Assembly (NCBI RefSeq): GCF_001713395.1
Contig: NZ_CP016450.1
Coordinates: 1,612,001 to 1,676,000 of the forward strand
From: Sinorhizobium sp. RAC02
Lineage (GTDB): Bacteria > Pseudomonadota > Alphaproteobacteria > Rhizobiales > Rhizobiaceae
Direction of reading: 5' to 3'
DNA: 64,000 nucleotides
Both the position numbers and the translations under genes were made by a program. Below, piece after piece: positions 9,888-19,245 of this stretch (its first letter is position 1; each line of letters starts with the position of its first letter). Under the pieces are notes generated by a model. That model saw nothing but the letters and a program-made list of their open reading frames with translations, was not told the origin of the DNA and did not search any database.

Positions 9888-9899
9888 ATGTATATACAT
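9888..9899. promoter_or_regulatory. perfect 12-bp palindrome, candidate HutC operator
   Basis: ATGTATATACAT is a perfect dyad in the 112-base gap between the divergent hutF and hutI starts. HutC sites described in other proteobacteria are AT-rich palindromes with a TGTA...TACA core, which this shows. Its place, about 30 bases before the hutI start, would cover promoters for both directions, so one repressor dimer could silence the whole cluster. Confidence 0.65.
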
Positions 9900-9929
9900 T
9901 ATATTCATCGCAGGGAAGAGGCAATCACC

Positions 9930-11153
9930 ATGGTGGCAACGGAAAAGGACACGGTCCGCGTCTGGCGCAATGCGCGACTGGCGACGCTCAAGGAAAGCCT
10001 GCCGGGGCTCGGCATCGTGGAAAACGGTGCCATTGCCGTGCGCGACGGCCGCATCGCCTTTGCCGGTCCTGAAGCCGATCTGCCGGCCGAATTCTCCGCT
10101 GCGGAAACGATCGACTGCGAAGGCCGCTGGATCACGCCGGGCCTTATCGACTGCCATACCCACCTCGTGCATGCCGGCGACCGCGCCCACGAATTCGAGC
10201 TTCGCCTTGCCGGCGCCTCCTATGAGGAGATCGCGCGGGCCGGTGGCGGCATTGTTTCGTCCGTCAAGGCGCTGCGCGCGGCAAGCGAAGACGACCTCGT
10301 GCGCCAGACCCTGCCCCGCCTCGATGCGCTGATCGCCGAGGGCGTGACGACCGTGGAGCTGAAATCCGGCTACGGCCTCGACACCGAAAACGAGATGAAG
10401 TCGCTGCGCGCTGCCCGCCGTGTCGGCGAAGAGCGTGACGTCACCGTGCGCACCACCTTCCTCGGCGCCCATGCGCTGCCGCCGGAAATGAACGGCGACA
10501 AGACCGCCTATGTCGACAAGGTCGTGAACGAGATGCTGCCGGCCATCGCAGCCGAGGGGCTTGCCGATGCCGTCGACGGGTTCTGCGAGGGCATCGCCTT
10601 TTCTACCGACGAGATGGCAAGGGTCTTTGACGCCGCCAAGGCGCATGGCCTGCCAGTGAAGCTTCATGCCGACCAGCTTTCCAATCTGCACGGCGCAGCA
10701 CTTGCCGCCTCTTATGGCGCACTGTCGGCCGACCACCTCGAATATACCGACGATGCAGGCGCGGCCGCCATGGCCAAGGCCGGCACCGTCGCCGTCATCC
10801 TGCCGGGCGCCTTCTATTTCATCCGCGAGACCAAGAAGCCGCCGGTCGAACTCTTCCGCAAGCATGGCGTGAAAATGGCCGTCGCCACCGATAGCAATCC
10901 CGGCACCTCGCCGCTCACCTCTCTGCTTCTAACCATGAACATGGCTGCAACCCTCTTCGGCATGACCGTCGAGGAATGCATTGCCGGCACGACGCGCGAG
11001 GCTGCGCGCGCGCTGGGCCTGGTCGACGAAGTGGGGACGCTCGAAGCCGGAAAATGGGCCGATTTCGTCCTCTGGGACATCGGCCGGCCGGCGGAACTGG
11101 TCTATCGCATGGGCTTCAACCCCATGTTTGCCCGTATCCGCAGCGGACACTGA
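9930..11153 (+). CDS. hutI: imidazolonepropionase
   Basis: HutI hydrolyses 4-imidazolone-5-propanoate to N-formimino-L-glutamate, the third step of histidine breakdown. The 407-residue amidohydrolase has the metal-binding [12 protein letters not shown] segment, the substrate-region [13 protein letters not shown], the LHADQLSN histidine and the [10 protein letters not shown] aspartate region. ATG at 9930 is preferred over upstream in-frame starts because those run through the divergent promoter/operator; GAGG lies 9 bases upstream. It opens the hutIHGUD transcription unit. Confidence 0.96.
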   Translation: MVATEKDTVRVWRNARLATLKESLPGLGIVENGAIAVRDGRIAFAGPEADLPAEFSAAETIDCEGRWITPGLIDCHTHLVHAGDRAHEFELRLAGASYEEIARAGGGIVSSVKALRAASEDDLVRQTLPRLDALIAEGVTTVELKSGYGLDTENEMKSLRAARRVGEERDVTVRTTFLGAHALPPEMNGDKTAYVDKVVNEMLPAIAAEGLADAVDGFCEGIAFSTDEMARVFDAAKAHGLPVKLHADQLSNLHGAALAASYGALSADHLEYTDDAGAAAMAKAGTVAVILPGAFYFIRETKKPPVELFRKHGVKMAVATDSNPGTSPLTSLLLTMNMAATLFGMTVEECIAGTTREAARALGLVDEVGTLEAGKWADFVLWDIGRPAELVYRMGFNPMFARIRSGH

Positions 11154-11242
11154 ACACGTCCTACCGCAAAGCCCAACGCGCTTTGCCGGATGTGCTCGAA
11201 TTCGATCTTTGCGCAGCCGCGTGCTGCATCGGGAAATCAATC

Positions 11243-12778
11243 ATGACGATCACCCTTCACCCGGGCTCCGTACCTCTCAAGACCCTTGAAACCATCTACT
11301 GGACCGGAGAGGCGACCAAGCTCGACGCGTCCTTCGACGCCGGCATCCAGAAGGCCGCCGCCCGCATCGCGGAAATCGCCGCCGGCGACGAGCCGGTCTA
11401 CGGCATCAATACCGGTTTCGGTAAACTCGCCTCGATCAAGATCGCCTCCGCCGACGTGGCGACGCTCCAGCGCAACCTGATCCTGTCGCATTGCTGCGGC
11501 GTCGGCAAACCGCTTGCCGAAAACATCGTGCGCCTGATCATCGCTCTGAAGCTGATCTCGCTCGGCCGCGGCGCTTCCGGCGTGCGCATCGAGATCGTGC
11601 GGCTTCTCGAGGCCATGCAGGCAAAGGGCGTCATCCCGGTCATTCCGGAACAGGGTTCCGTTGGCGCCTCCGGCGACCTTGCGCCGCTTGCCCACATGAC
11701 GGCCGTGATGCTCGGCGAAGGCGAAGCCTTCTATGCCGGCGAACGGCTGCGCGGCGGCGAAGCACTCGCCAAGGCCGGGCTTGCGCCCGTCGTGCTCGCC
11801 GCCAAGGAAGGCCTCGCCCTCATCAATGGCACGCAGGTCTCGACCGCTCTGGCGCTCGCCGGCCTCTTCCGCGCCCATCGTGCGGCACAGGCAGCACTCG
11901 CCACCGGTGCGCTGTCCACCGATGCGGCCATGGGCTCGTCTGCACCCTTCCATCCGGATATCCACACGCTGCGCGGTCACAAGGGCCAGATCGATGCGGC
12001 CGCATCGCTGCGCGCCCTGCTTGCCGGTTCCGTCATCCGCGAAAGCCATATCACCGGCGACGAGCGTGTGCAGGATCCTTACTGCATCCGCTGCCAGCCG
12101 CAGGTCGACGGCGCCTGCCTCGATGTCCTGCGCACCGCCGCCCGCACGCTTGAAATCGAAGCCAATGCCGTGACTGACAACCCGCTCGTCCTGTCGGACA
12201 ACAGCGTCGTTTCCGGCGGCAACTTCCACGCCGAGCCCGTCGCCTTCGCTGCCGACCAGATCGCCATTGCGGTTTGCGAGATCGGTGCGATTTCCCAGCG
12301 GCGCATCGCGCTGCTCGTCGACCCCGCCCTCTCCTTCGGCCTGCCGGCCTTCCTTGCCAAGAAGCCCGGCCTCAACTCCGGCCTGATGATCGCGGAAGTC
12401 ACCTCGGCCGCGCTGATGAGCGAAAACAAGCAGATGGCGCATCCGGCCTCGGTCGATTCGACGCCGACCTCCGCCAACCAGGAAGACCACGTCTCCATGG
12501 CCTGCCACGGCGCCCGCCGCCTGCTGCGCATGACGGAAAACCTGTTCGCCATCATCGGCATCGAGGCGTTGACGGCCGCGCAGGGCATCGACTTCCGTGC
12601 CCCGCTCACCACCAGCCCGGAGCTGCAGAAGGTCGTGGCAGCGCTGCGCACCGTCGTGGCGACGCTGGAGGAAGACCGCTACATGGCGCCGGATCTCGCC
12701 GCCGCCAGCACCTTCGTCTCCTCGGGCGCGCTCGCCGCTTCCGTAACGAAGGGCATCCTGCCGGTGCTGGAGGCGTAA
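11243..12778 (+). CDS. hutH: histidine ammonia-lyase
   Basis: HutH removes ammonia from L-histidine to make urocanate. The 511 residues include the Ala142-Ser143-Gly144 triad (in [15 protein letters not shown]) that cyclises to the MIO electrophile, the N-terminal YGINTGFG segment and the [17 protein letters not shown] signature. The start ATG at 11243 lies 89 bases after hutI; longer in-frame starts only read into the hutI end. hutG follows after one base. Confidence 0.97.
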   Translation: MTITLHPGSVPLKTLETIYWTGEATKLDASFDAGIQKAAARIAEIAAGDEPVYGINTGFGKLASIKIASADVATLQRNLILSHCCGVGKPLAENIVRLIIALKLISLGRGASGVRIEIVRLLEAMQAKGVIPVIPEQGSVGASGDLAPLAHMTAVMLGEGEAFYAGERLRGGEALAKAGLAPVVLAAKEGLALINGTQVSTALALAGLFRAHRAAQAALATGALSTDAAMGSSAPFHPDIHTLRGHKGQIDAAASLRALLAGSVIRESHITGDERVQDPYCIRCQPQVDGACLDVLRTAARTLEIEANAVTDNPLVLSDNSVVSGGNFHAEPVAFAADQIAIAVCEIGAISQRRIALLVDPALSFGLPAFLAKKPGLNSGLMIAEVTSAALMSENKQMAHPASVDSTPTSANQEDHVSMACHGARRLLRMTENLFAIIGIEALTAAQGIDFRAPLTTSPELQKVVAALRTVVATLEEDRYMAPDLAAASTFVSSGALAASVTKGILPVLEA

Positions 12779-12779
12779 G

Positions 12780-13580
12780 ATGGCGCTGTTCAAACTTCAC
12801 CAGGGCACCTCGCCCGTCATCCTCGCCTTCCCGCATACCGGCACGGATGTCCCGGCCGATATCTGGGAGCGCCTCAACGACAACGGTCGCATCCTCGCTG
12901 ATACGGACTGGCACATCGAGCGTCTCTATGACGGTCTTCTGCCCGATGTAACGACGGTGCGCGCCACGTTCCACCGCTACGTCATCGATGCCAACCGCGA
13001 TCCGGCCGGCGTCAGCCTCTATCCCGGCCAGAACACGACGGGCCTCGTTCCGGACACGGATTTCGACGGCAAGCCGATCTGGAAGGATGGCGCGGCACCG
13101 ACCGAGACGGACATCGCCTATCGGCTCGCCAATTTCCACGCGCCCTATCACGCGGCCCTTGCCGCCGAAATCGAGCGCGTCAAGGCGATCCACGGCGTGG
13201 CGATCCTCTATGATTGCCACTCGATCCGCTCGCTGATCCCCTTCCTGTTCGAAGGCCGGCTGCCGGATTTCAACGTCGGCACCGACATGGGCCGCACCTG
13301 CGACAACGCCATCGAAACGGCGACCTTCGAGGCCTGCGCCACAGCCGAGGGCTATACCAGCATCCTCAACGGCCGCTTCAAGGGCGGCTGGACGACACGC
13401 CACTACGGCAAGCCGGAAACCGGCGTGCACGCCATCCAGATGGAACTGGCGCAAGTCAGCCATCTCGCCACGGAAGTCCCGCCCTTCGCCCTCGATGAGG
13501 AGAAGGCCGCACGGCTCCGCATACCCCTGAAAGACATCCTGACCCGTCTCGAGGCGCTTGCCTCCACCCTTCCACGCTGA
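12780..13580 (+). CDS. hutG: N-formylglutamate deformylase
   Basis: HutG hydrolyses N-formyl-L-glutamate to formate and L-glutamate, the last step of the HutF branch. The 266-residue protein belongs to the FGase family; [27 protein letters not shown] and GGWTTRHYG are family-like segments, with the histidines and acidic residues expected to bind metal. It starts one base after the hutH stop and is followed 17 bases later by hutU, with GGGAGAA as its neighbour's ribosome site. Confidence 0.94.
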   Translation: MALFKLHQGTSPVILAFPHTGTDVPADIWERLNDNGRILADTDWHIERLYDGLLPDVTTVRATFHRYVIDANRDPAGVSLYPGQNTTGLVPDTDFDGKPIWKDGAAPTETDIAYRLANFHAPYHAALAAEIERVKAIHGVAILYDCHSIRSLIPFLFEGRLPDFNVGTDMGRTCDNAIETATFEACATAEGYTSILNGRFKGGWTTRHYGKPETGVHAIQMELAQVSHLATEVPPFALDEEKAARLRIPLKDILTRLEALASTLPR

Positions 13581-13597
13581 TCCGGGAGAACCAGCCA

Positions 13598-15274
13598 ATG
13601 ACCACCAATCCCCGCCACAACATCCGCGAAGTACGCGCTGCCCGCGGCACCGAGCTCACCGCCAAGAGCTGGATGACGGAAGCGCCGCTGCGCATGCTGA
13701 TGAACAATCTCGACCCTGACGTCGCGGAAAACCCGCACGAACTGGTCGTCTACGGCGGCATCGGCCGTGCGGCGCGCACCTGGGCCGATTTCGACAAGAT
13801 CGTCGCGTCGCTGCGCGATCTCGAAGAAAACGAGACGCTGATCGTGCAATCCGGCAAGCCGGTCGGCATTTTCCGCACGCACAAGGATGCGCCGCGCGTG
13901 CTGATCGCCAACTCCAACCTCGTGCCGCACTGGGCGACGTGGGACCACTTCAACGAGCTGGATAAGAAGGGCCTTGCCATGTACGGCCAGATGACGGCCG
14001 GTTCGTGGATCTATATCGGCAGCCAGGGCATCGTTCAGGGCACCTACGAGACCTTCGTGGAAGCCGGCCGCCAGCACTATAATGGCGACCTCAAGGGCAA
14101 GTGGGTTCTGACCGGCGGCCTCGGCGGCATGGGCGGCGCCCAGCCGCTCGCCGCCGTCATGGCCGGCGCGTCGTGCCTTGCCGTCGAGTGCAACCCCGAC
14201 TCGATCGATTTCCGCCTGCGCACCCGCTATATCGACGAAAAGGCCGAAACGCTCGACGAGGCGCTCGCGATGATCGACCGCTGGACGAAGGCCGGTGAGG
14301 CCAAGTCCGTCGGCCTGCTCGGCAACGCCGCCGAAATCCTGCCGGAAATGGTCCGCCGCGGCATCCGCCCGGACATGGTCACCGACCAGACCTCGGCCCA
14401 CGACCCGATCAACGGCTACCTGCCGAAGGGCTGGACGATGGGAGAGTGGAAGGAAAAGCGCGAAAGCGACCCGAAGGCCGTCGAAAAGGCCGCCCGCGCC
14501 TCGATGCGCGAGCATGTCGAAGCCATGATCGCCTTCCAGGACATGGGCATCCCGACCTTCGACTACGGCAACAACATCCGTCAGGTCGCCAAGGAAGAAG
14601 GCCTCGAAAACGCCTTCGCCTTCCCGGGCTTCGTGCCGGCCTATATCCGCCCGCTTTTCTGCCGCGGCATCGGCCCGTTCCGCTGGGCTGCGCTTTCGGG
14701 TGATCCGGAGGACATCCGCAAGACCGACGCAAAGGTCAAGGAACTGCTGCCGGACAACAAGCACCTGCACAACTGGCTCGACATGGCCGCCGAGCGCATC
14801 GCCTTCCAGGGCCTGCCGGCGCGCATTTGCTGGGTCGGCCTCGGGGATCGTCATCGGCTCGGCCTCGCCTTCAACGAGATGGTCAAGAACGGCGAACTGA
14901 GCGCGCCCATCGTCATCGGCCGCGACCACCTCGACTCGGGCTCCGTCGCTTCGCCGAACCGCGAGACGGAATCGATGAAGGACGGCTCGGACGCCGTGTC
15001 CGACTGGCCGCTGCTGAACGCGCTGCTCAACACCGCCTCGGGCGCGACCTGGGTATCGCTCCACCACGGCGGCGGCGTCGGCATGGGCTTCTCGCAGCAT
15101 TCGGGCGTCGTCATCTGCGCCGACGGCACGGATGAAGCGGCCGAGCGCCTTAGCCGCGTGCTGTGGAACGATCCGGCGACGGGCGTCATGCGCCACGCGG
15201 ATGCCGGCTACGACATCGCGCTTGATTGCGCCAAGGAAAAAGGCCTGCGCCTGCCCGGCATCCTCGGTAACTGA
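13598..15274 (+). CDS. hutU: urocanate hydratase
   Basis: HutU converts urocanate to 4-imidazolone-5-propanoate using tightly bound NAD+ as electrophile. The length of 558 residues is standard. The NAD-binding region includes [14 protein letters not shown], and the active-site cysteine segment is [19 protein letters not shown] lies before the ATG. The stop shares one base with the start of hutD, so the two are coupled. Confidence 0.97.
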   Translation: MTTNPRHNIREVRAARGTELTAKSWMTEAPLRMLMNNLDPDVAENPHELVVYGGIGRAARTWADFDKIVASLRDLEENETLIVQSGKPVGIFRTHKDAPRVLIANSNLVPHWATWDHFNELDKKGLAMYGQMTAGSWIYIGSQGIVQGTYETFVEAGRQHYNGDLKGKWVLTGGLGGMGGAQPLAAVMAGASCLAVECNPDSIDFRLRTRYIDEKAETLDEALAMIDRWTKAGEAKSVGLLGNAAEILPEMVRRGIRPDMVTDQTSAHDPINGYLPKGWTMGEWKEKRESDPKAVEKAARASMREHVEAMIAFQDMGIPTFDYGNNIRQVAKEEGLENAFAFPGFVPAYIRPLFCRGIGPFRWAALSGDPEDIRKTDAKVKELLPDNKHLHNWLDMAAERIAFQGLPARICWVGLGDRHRLGLAFNEMVKNGELSAPIVIGRDHLDSGSVASPNRETESMKDGSDAVSDWPLLNALLNTASGATWVSLHHGGGVGMGFSQHSGVVICADGTDEAAERLSRVLWNDPATGVMRHADAGYDIALDCAKEKGLRLPGILGN

Positions 15275-15852
15275 TGGCCCGCCTCCTTCGCAACAGCGAC
15301 CATCGCCGCATGCCGTGGAAGAACGGCGGCGGCGAGACGGTCGAGGTGATCGTCACTCCGGAAGGCGCCAGCCTTTCGGATTTCGGCTGGCGCGTCAGCA
15401 TGGCGACGGTGGCGAGCGATGGACCGTTCTCGGTCTTCCCCGGCATCGACCGCACGCTGGCGGTGCTGTCGGGCGAAGGCATGGCGCTCTCCATCGAAGG
15501 GCTTGGCGACAAGCTGCTGACGCCGGTCTGCGCGCCCCTCGCCTTTCCGGCCGATGCACCGACGACCGCCCGGCTGACGGGCGGACCGATCACTGATCTC
15601 AACGTGATGACGCGGCGGGTTGCTTTCCGGCATTCGCTCACGCACCACATCGCGGAAGGGTCCAAGGCGCTTCGCGATTTCGCTGGCGAACGGCTCCTGC
15701 TGGCACTGTCGCCGCTCGGCGTTTCCACAGCCGAAGGCCTCGTCGGCCTCCAGCCGCTCGATGCGCTCGTGCTCGACGGCTCGGAGAAGGCCGAGGTTTT
15801 GTCTGTCGGCGAAAGTGCGGCCTTCTATCTGGTAGAAATCACTCCCGCCTGA
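15274..15852 (+). CDS. hutD: HutD family protein
   Basis: The 192-residue cupin-fold HutD protein is a common accessory of hut operons; work in Pseudomonas suggests that it limits overactivity of the pathway, but its biochemical role is unsettled. The conserved N-terminal WKNGGGET motif is present after the RMP segment, and the domain covers the whole protein. Its ATG uses the last base of the hutU stop codon. It is the last gene of the hutIHGUD unit. Confidence 0.92.
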   Translation: MARLLRNSDHRRMPWKNGGGETVEVIVTPEGASLSDFGWRVSMATVASDGPFSVFPGIDRTLAVLSGEGMALSIEGLGDKLLTPVCAPLAFPADAPTTARLTGGPITDLNVMTRRVAFRHSLTHHIAEGSKALRDFAGERLLLALSPLGVSTAEGLVGLQPLDALVLDGSEKAEVLSVGESAAFYLVEITPA

Positions 15853-15900
15853 GCCATTGGCGGAAGCGATTTCCTTGTCCGCGCGTGAGCGGAGTGCTAC

Positions 15901-15926
15901 CTCCCGGCACATCAATTTGCCGGGAG
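15901..15926 (+). repeat. 9-bp perfect hairpin covering the ribosome site of the next gene
   Basis: CTCCCGGCA (15901-15909) and TGCCGGGAG (15918-15926) pair perfectly around an 8-base loop. The 3' arm contains GGGAG, the likely Shine-Dalgarno of the aldo/keto reductase that starts at 15935. It could end or attenuate hut transcription, or mask the ribosome site; no good U tract follows, which argues against a simple terminator. Confidence 0.6.
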
Positions 15927-15934
15927 ACATTTTC

Positions 15935-16921
15935 ATGAGACATCGCAAATTCGGCCGCACAGGTTTCACCACCACGGATATCGGCTTCGGCGCCTGGCAG
16001 ATCGGCGGCGCCTGGGGCGACGTCACCGAGGCGGATGGCCGCGCCGCGCTCAATGCCGCACTCGATGCCGGCATGACCTTCATCGACACCGCCGACGTTT
16101 ATGGCGACGGCCGTTCGGAAAAGATCATCGCCGATGTTCTCAAGGATCGTGGCGGCCAGCGGCCGATGGTGGCGACGAAGGCCGGCCGCCGGCTCTCGCC
16201 GCATGTAGCCGATGGCTACAACAAGGAAAATCTCGAAGGCTTCATCGACCGCAGCCTGAAGAACCTCGGCGTCGAACGCCTCGACCTCGTGCAACTGCAT
16301 TGCCCGCCGGTGGAGGTTTACTACCGTCCTGAGGTCTTCCATGCGCTGGAAGAGATCAAGGCCGCCGGCAAGATCGCCAATTACGGCGTCAGCGTGGAAA
16401 AGGTCGAGGAAGCGCTGAAGGCCATCGAGTACCCGGGCGTCGTCAGCGTGCAGATCATCTACAACATTTTTCGCCAGCGCCCGGCGCAGCTGTTCTTCAA
16501 GGAGGCCGCCCGTCGGCATGTCGCGGTCATCGCGCGCGTGCCACTGGCAAGCGGCCTACTTTCCGGCAAGATCAACCGCGATACCGCCTTCGCAGCCGAT
16601 GACCACCGCAACTTCAATCGCCACGGCGAATCCTTCGACGTCGGCGAGACCTTTGCCGGCGTGCCCTTCGAGACCGGCTTGCAGGCCGTGGAAGAAATCC
16701 GCGCGCTCGTGCCGACAGGCGCCACCATGGCGGCCTTCGCGCTGCGCTGGATCCTGATGGCGGACGCCGTCAGTGTCGTCATTCCGGGCGCGCGCAATGC
16801 CGAACAGGCGAAAGCCAATGCGATCGCCGCCAGCCTTCCGGCCATTCCGGATGCCGTGATGGAAGCGACCCGCGAGGTCTATTACCGCCTCGTCGCGCCG
16901 CATGTGCACGACCGCTGGTAA
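15935..16921 (+). CDS. aldo/keto reductase
   Basis: A 328-residue NAD(P)H-dependent oxidoreductase of the AKR superfamily, cytoplasmic. The catalytic tetrad is visible: Asp and Tyr in DTADVYGDG, Lys in VATKAGR and His in LVQLHCPP. The C-terminal VIPGARNAEQAKAN segment binds the cofactor. ATG at 15935 has GGGAGA upstream and gives MRHRKFGRTG, the standard family beginning; an upstream in-frame start at 15857 would run through the hairpin. The substrate cannot be inferred, and it is probably not part of the hut pathway despite adjacency. Confidence 0.9.
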   Translation: MRHRKFGRTGFTTTDIGFGAWQIGGAWGDVTEADGRAALNAALDAGMTFIDTADVYGDGRSEKIIADVLKDRGGQRPMVATKAGRRLSPHVADGYNKENLEGFIDRSLKNLGVERLDLVQLHCPPVEVYYRPEVFHALEEIKAAGKIANYGVSVEKVEEALKAIEYPGVVSVQIIYNIFRQRPAQLFFKEAARRHVAVIARVPLASGLLSGKINRDTAFAADDHRNFNRHGESFDVGETFAGVPFETGLQAVEEIRALVPTGATMAAFALRWILMADAVSVVIPGARNAEQAKANAIAASLPAIPDAVMEATREVYYRLVAPHVHDRW

Positions 16922-16935
16922 GACAATCCGGGAAA

Positions 16936-16999
16936 GGCGAGTGCATAAATCGAAATGATAGCCAACATCATGGCTATCTATTTCGTTTATGCACTCGCC
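16936..16999. repeat. long near-perfect hairpin (28 bp stem, 6-base loop)
   Basis: Left arm 16936-16964 and right arm 16971-16999 pair as 14, 6 and 8 base pairs with a single bulged T on each side. The loop is ACATCA. It fills the middle of the 122-base gap between the aldo/keto reductase and the binding-protein gene. No U tract follows, so a plain intrinsic terminator is not obvious. Confidence 0.85.
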
Positions 17000-17043
17000 C
17001 GCGATACCGTTTCCTCGGTCATAATCAGAACAGGGGAACGACC

Positions 17044-17820
17044 ATGAAAAGAATGCTTGCCGCACTGGCTCTCGCAGGCTCTTGCCTCCTTTCCACGGCG
17101 GCTTCAGCCGAAACGCTGAAGATCGGCACGGAGGGCGCCTATCCGCCCTTCAACTTCCAGGATTCCGCCGGCAAACTCGGAGGCTTCGACGTCGAGATCG
17201 GCCTGGCGCTCTGCGAGAAGATGAAGGCCGAGTGCGAAGTGGTCGCGCAGGATTGGGACGGCATCATTCCCGGCCTCGTCGCCAAGAAATACGACATGAT
17301 CATTGCCTCGATGTTCATCACCGAGGAGCGCAAGAAGCAGGTCAACTTCACCGACCCCTACTATCTCGCCGCCATGACGCATGCCGCACCGAAGGGTGCC
17401 GGCATTACTGACTTCACCAAGGAAGGCATGAAGGGCAAGACGATCGGCGCGCAGGCCGGCACGACGCAGGCTGACTATGCCGCGGCGGTCTATCCAGATT
17501 CGGACATCAAGCTCTATCCGACACAGGACGAAGTCAACCTCGACATGGTCAACGGCCGCCTCGACCTGCAGGTGGGCGACATGATCCCGCTGCTCGACTG
17601 GGTCACCAAGAACGATGACGGCAAAACGTGCTGCGAACTGATCGGCGAGCCCATCACAGACACGAAATTCGTCGGCGAAGGCGTCGGCATCGCCGTGCGC
17701 CAGGAAGACAACGACCTGCGCGAAAAGCTGAACGCCGCGCTGAAGGCCATTCGCGAAGACGGCACCTACAAGAAGATCAACGACAAGTACTTCTCCATCG
17801 ACATCTACACGATGAAGTAA
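17044..17820 (+). CDS. ABC transporter substrate-binding protein, basic amino acid (Lys/Arg/Orn/His) type
   Basis: The 258-residue periplasmic protein has a signal peptide (cleaved after AASA near residue 22) and a complete type 3 solute-binding fold: LKIGTEGAYPPFNF at the N-terminus, DWDGIIPGL, and GAQAGTTQADY in the second lobe. It resembles HisJ/ArgT-type binding proteins. Two cysteines sit together in KTCCELIG. No permease or ATPase gene is adjacent, so it must work with a transporter encoded elsewhere. GGGGAA upstream supports the start. The LysR gene and FAD oxidoreductase downstream suggest an amino-acid theme but nothing specific. Confidence 0.92.
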   Translation: MKRMLAALALAGSCLLSTAASAETLKIGTEGAYPPFNFQDSAGKLGGFDVEIGLALCEKMKAECEVVAQDWDGIIPGLVAKKYDMIIASMFITEERKKQVNFTDPYYLAAMTHAAPKGAGITDFTKEGMKGKTIGAQAGTTQADYAAAVYPDSDIKLYPTQDEVNLDMVNGRLDLQVGDMIPLLDWVTKNDDGKTCCELIGEPITDTKFVGEGVGIAVRQEDNDLREKLNAALKAIREDGTYKKINDKYFSIDIYTMK

Positions 17821-17862
17821 GGTCTCGGGAGGCGGCTCTGGCCGCCTCCGCTTCTCCTGGTC

Positions 17863-18069
17863 TCACGGCTCGGGCTGCGTATCGTCCCCACCTTTCGGCA
17901 GGCGATCGGGCCACCGGAAAGCCATGTCTGCGTCACCCGGGCAGACGAGAAACGGATACGGGTCGAACGCGCGTCTCGGCCGAAATTCCATGCGCGCTTC
18001 CACGCCGGCTGCCAACAGCTCATCGACATATGCCCCCGCGAGCCCGCTGGTGCTAAACCGTTCCCACAT
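17863..18069 (-). CDS. small hypothetical protein
   Basis: A 68-residue frame (83 if an upstream ATG at 18114 is used) beginning MWERFSTSGLAGAYV. AAGGGG lies 9 bases before the ATG at 18069, and the composition looks protein-like rather than random, with a FDPYPFLVCPGDADM segment. It is convergent with the binding-protein gene and divergent from the LysR gene. I do not recognise the family, and it could be a chance frame. Confidence 0.4.
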   Translation of the reverse strand: MWERFSTSGLAGAYVDELLAAGVEARMEFRPRRAFDPYPFLVCPGDADMAFRWPDRLPKGGDDTQPEP

Positions 18070-18093
18070 AACGTATTTCCCCTTCGTTCGGGG

Positions 18094-18110
18094 AGCCCAA
18101 TGCATGGGCT
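18094..18110. promoter_or_regulatory. inverted repeat upstream of lysR-type gene
   Basis: AGCCCA and TGGGCT are separated by five bases in the gap between the small minus-strand gene and the LysR-type gene. The position fits a LysR-family autoregulatory site, but the spacing is not the textbook T-N11-A motif, so this is tentative. Confidence 0.3.
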
Positions 18111-18213
18111 GCAAGTTTGGTTCCTGGAAAAATGCGACCCGCGGATCACATTAATGACGCGCTCTTTTCCGGCGCCTCTTGCCTTTCACCGCGCCGCCGT
18201 CCTAGCTACACGC

Positions 18214-19170
18214 ATGCCGATCAACCGCCTGGAACGCTTCGCCCACAATCTCGACTGGAACCTCCTGCGCACCTTCGTGGTCGTGGTGGAAGAAGGCTCG
18301 ATCACGCGGGCGGCGAACCGGCTGCTGCTACAACAGCCAGCTGTCAGCATGGCGCTGAAGCGGCTGGAGCAGTCGGTCGACCATCGGCTGATCGATCGCA
18401 GCCCCGGCCGCTTCGAACTGACGGAGGCCGGTGAGCGGCTGCACGCCCTCTGCCATGATATTTTCTCGGCGATCGTGCGTCTCCCAGAGGCAATGGAGCC
18501 CTCCGGCGGGGATATTGCCGGGCACATCACGCTCCATTCTGTCAGCCATGCCCTCAACCCCGCCTGGGACCGGGCGATCGCGGATTTCTTCCGGCTGCAT
18601 CCGCGCGTCACCGTGGGCGTCACCGTCGAGACGACGACGGACGTCATCCGCTCGGTGGAGCGGGGTGTCGCGACGCTCGGCCTTTCGGACGGCATCATTC
18701 CGGAGGGGCTGGACAGGGTGCCTTTCTGCTACGAACGCTACGCGCTCTATTGCGGCCGCGGGCACCGGCTGTTCGGCGTGCTGGATGCCCGGCCGCAGGA
18801 CCTGCGTGGGGAGCCCTATGTGAGCTTCCTCGCCGATGTTCTCGGTGGGCCACATATGGGGCCCGTGACGGCCGTGCGCGCCGTCGGCTCCTTCGGCCAG
18901 CAGGTGCGGGCGCTGGCCTTCAATGTGGAGGAGGTGCTGCGGCTGGTCGTGGCCAATGCAGGCATCGGCATGCTGCCGATACATCTCACAGGCGCGGCCT
19001 TGGCGGCCGGCGAACTCTGGCAGTTGCCGCCCTATGAGGACCTGCCCATCGCCGAAACCTTCCGCATCACCAATCCCGGCTCGGCGCTCAATCCGGCAGA
19101 ACGCGCTTTCCTCGCACACATGGCCGACGTGCCGGCATGGCGCTGGGGCGAGCCACATCAATCCGGCTGA
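18214..19170 (+). CDS. LysR family transcriptional regulator
   Basis: A 318-residue regulator with an N-terminal winged helix-turn-helix (DWNLLRTFVVVVEEGSITRA to LEQSVDHRLIDR) and a C-terminal periplasmic-binding-like effector domain. ATG at 18214 gives the usual few residues before LDWNLLRTF; in-frame ATGs at 18100 and 18154 are possible, since none has a strong ribosome site. The next gene (FAD oxidoreductase) begins 75 bases downstream on the same strand and is a plausible target or co-transcribed partner. Effector unknown. Confidence 0.88.
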   Translation: MPINRLERFAHNLDWNLLRTFVVVVEEGSITRAANRLLLQQPAVSMALKRLEQSVDHRLIDRSPGRFELTEAGERLHALCHDIFSAIVRLPEAMEPSGGDIAGHITLHSVSHALNPAWDRAIADFFRLHPRVTVGVTVETTTDVIRSVERGVATLGLSDGIIPEGLDRVPFCYERYALYCGRGHRLFGVLDARPQDLRGEPYVSFLADVLGGPHMGPVTAVRAVGSFGQQVRALAFNVEEVLRLVVANAGIGMLPIHLTGAALAAGELWQLPPYEDLPIAETFRITNPGSALNPAERAFLAHMADVPAWRWGEPHQSG

Positions 19171-19245
19171 TATCGGCCTTCATCCCTATAAATTTGAAGA
19201 ATGCTGAAAGCTTTCGTACGGCTTTACCATCATAGGGAGGCGGCC

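Noticed and set aside
11237..12793. Minus-strand open frame opposite hutH
   Set aside because: It is antisense to a complete histidine ammonia-lyase gene and has no family features.
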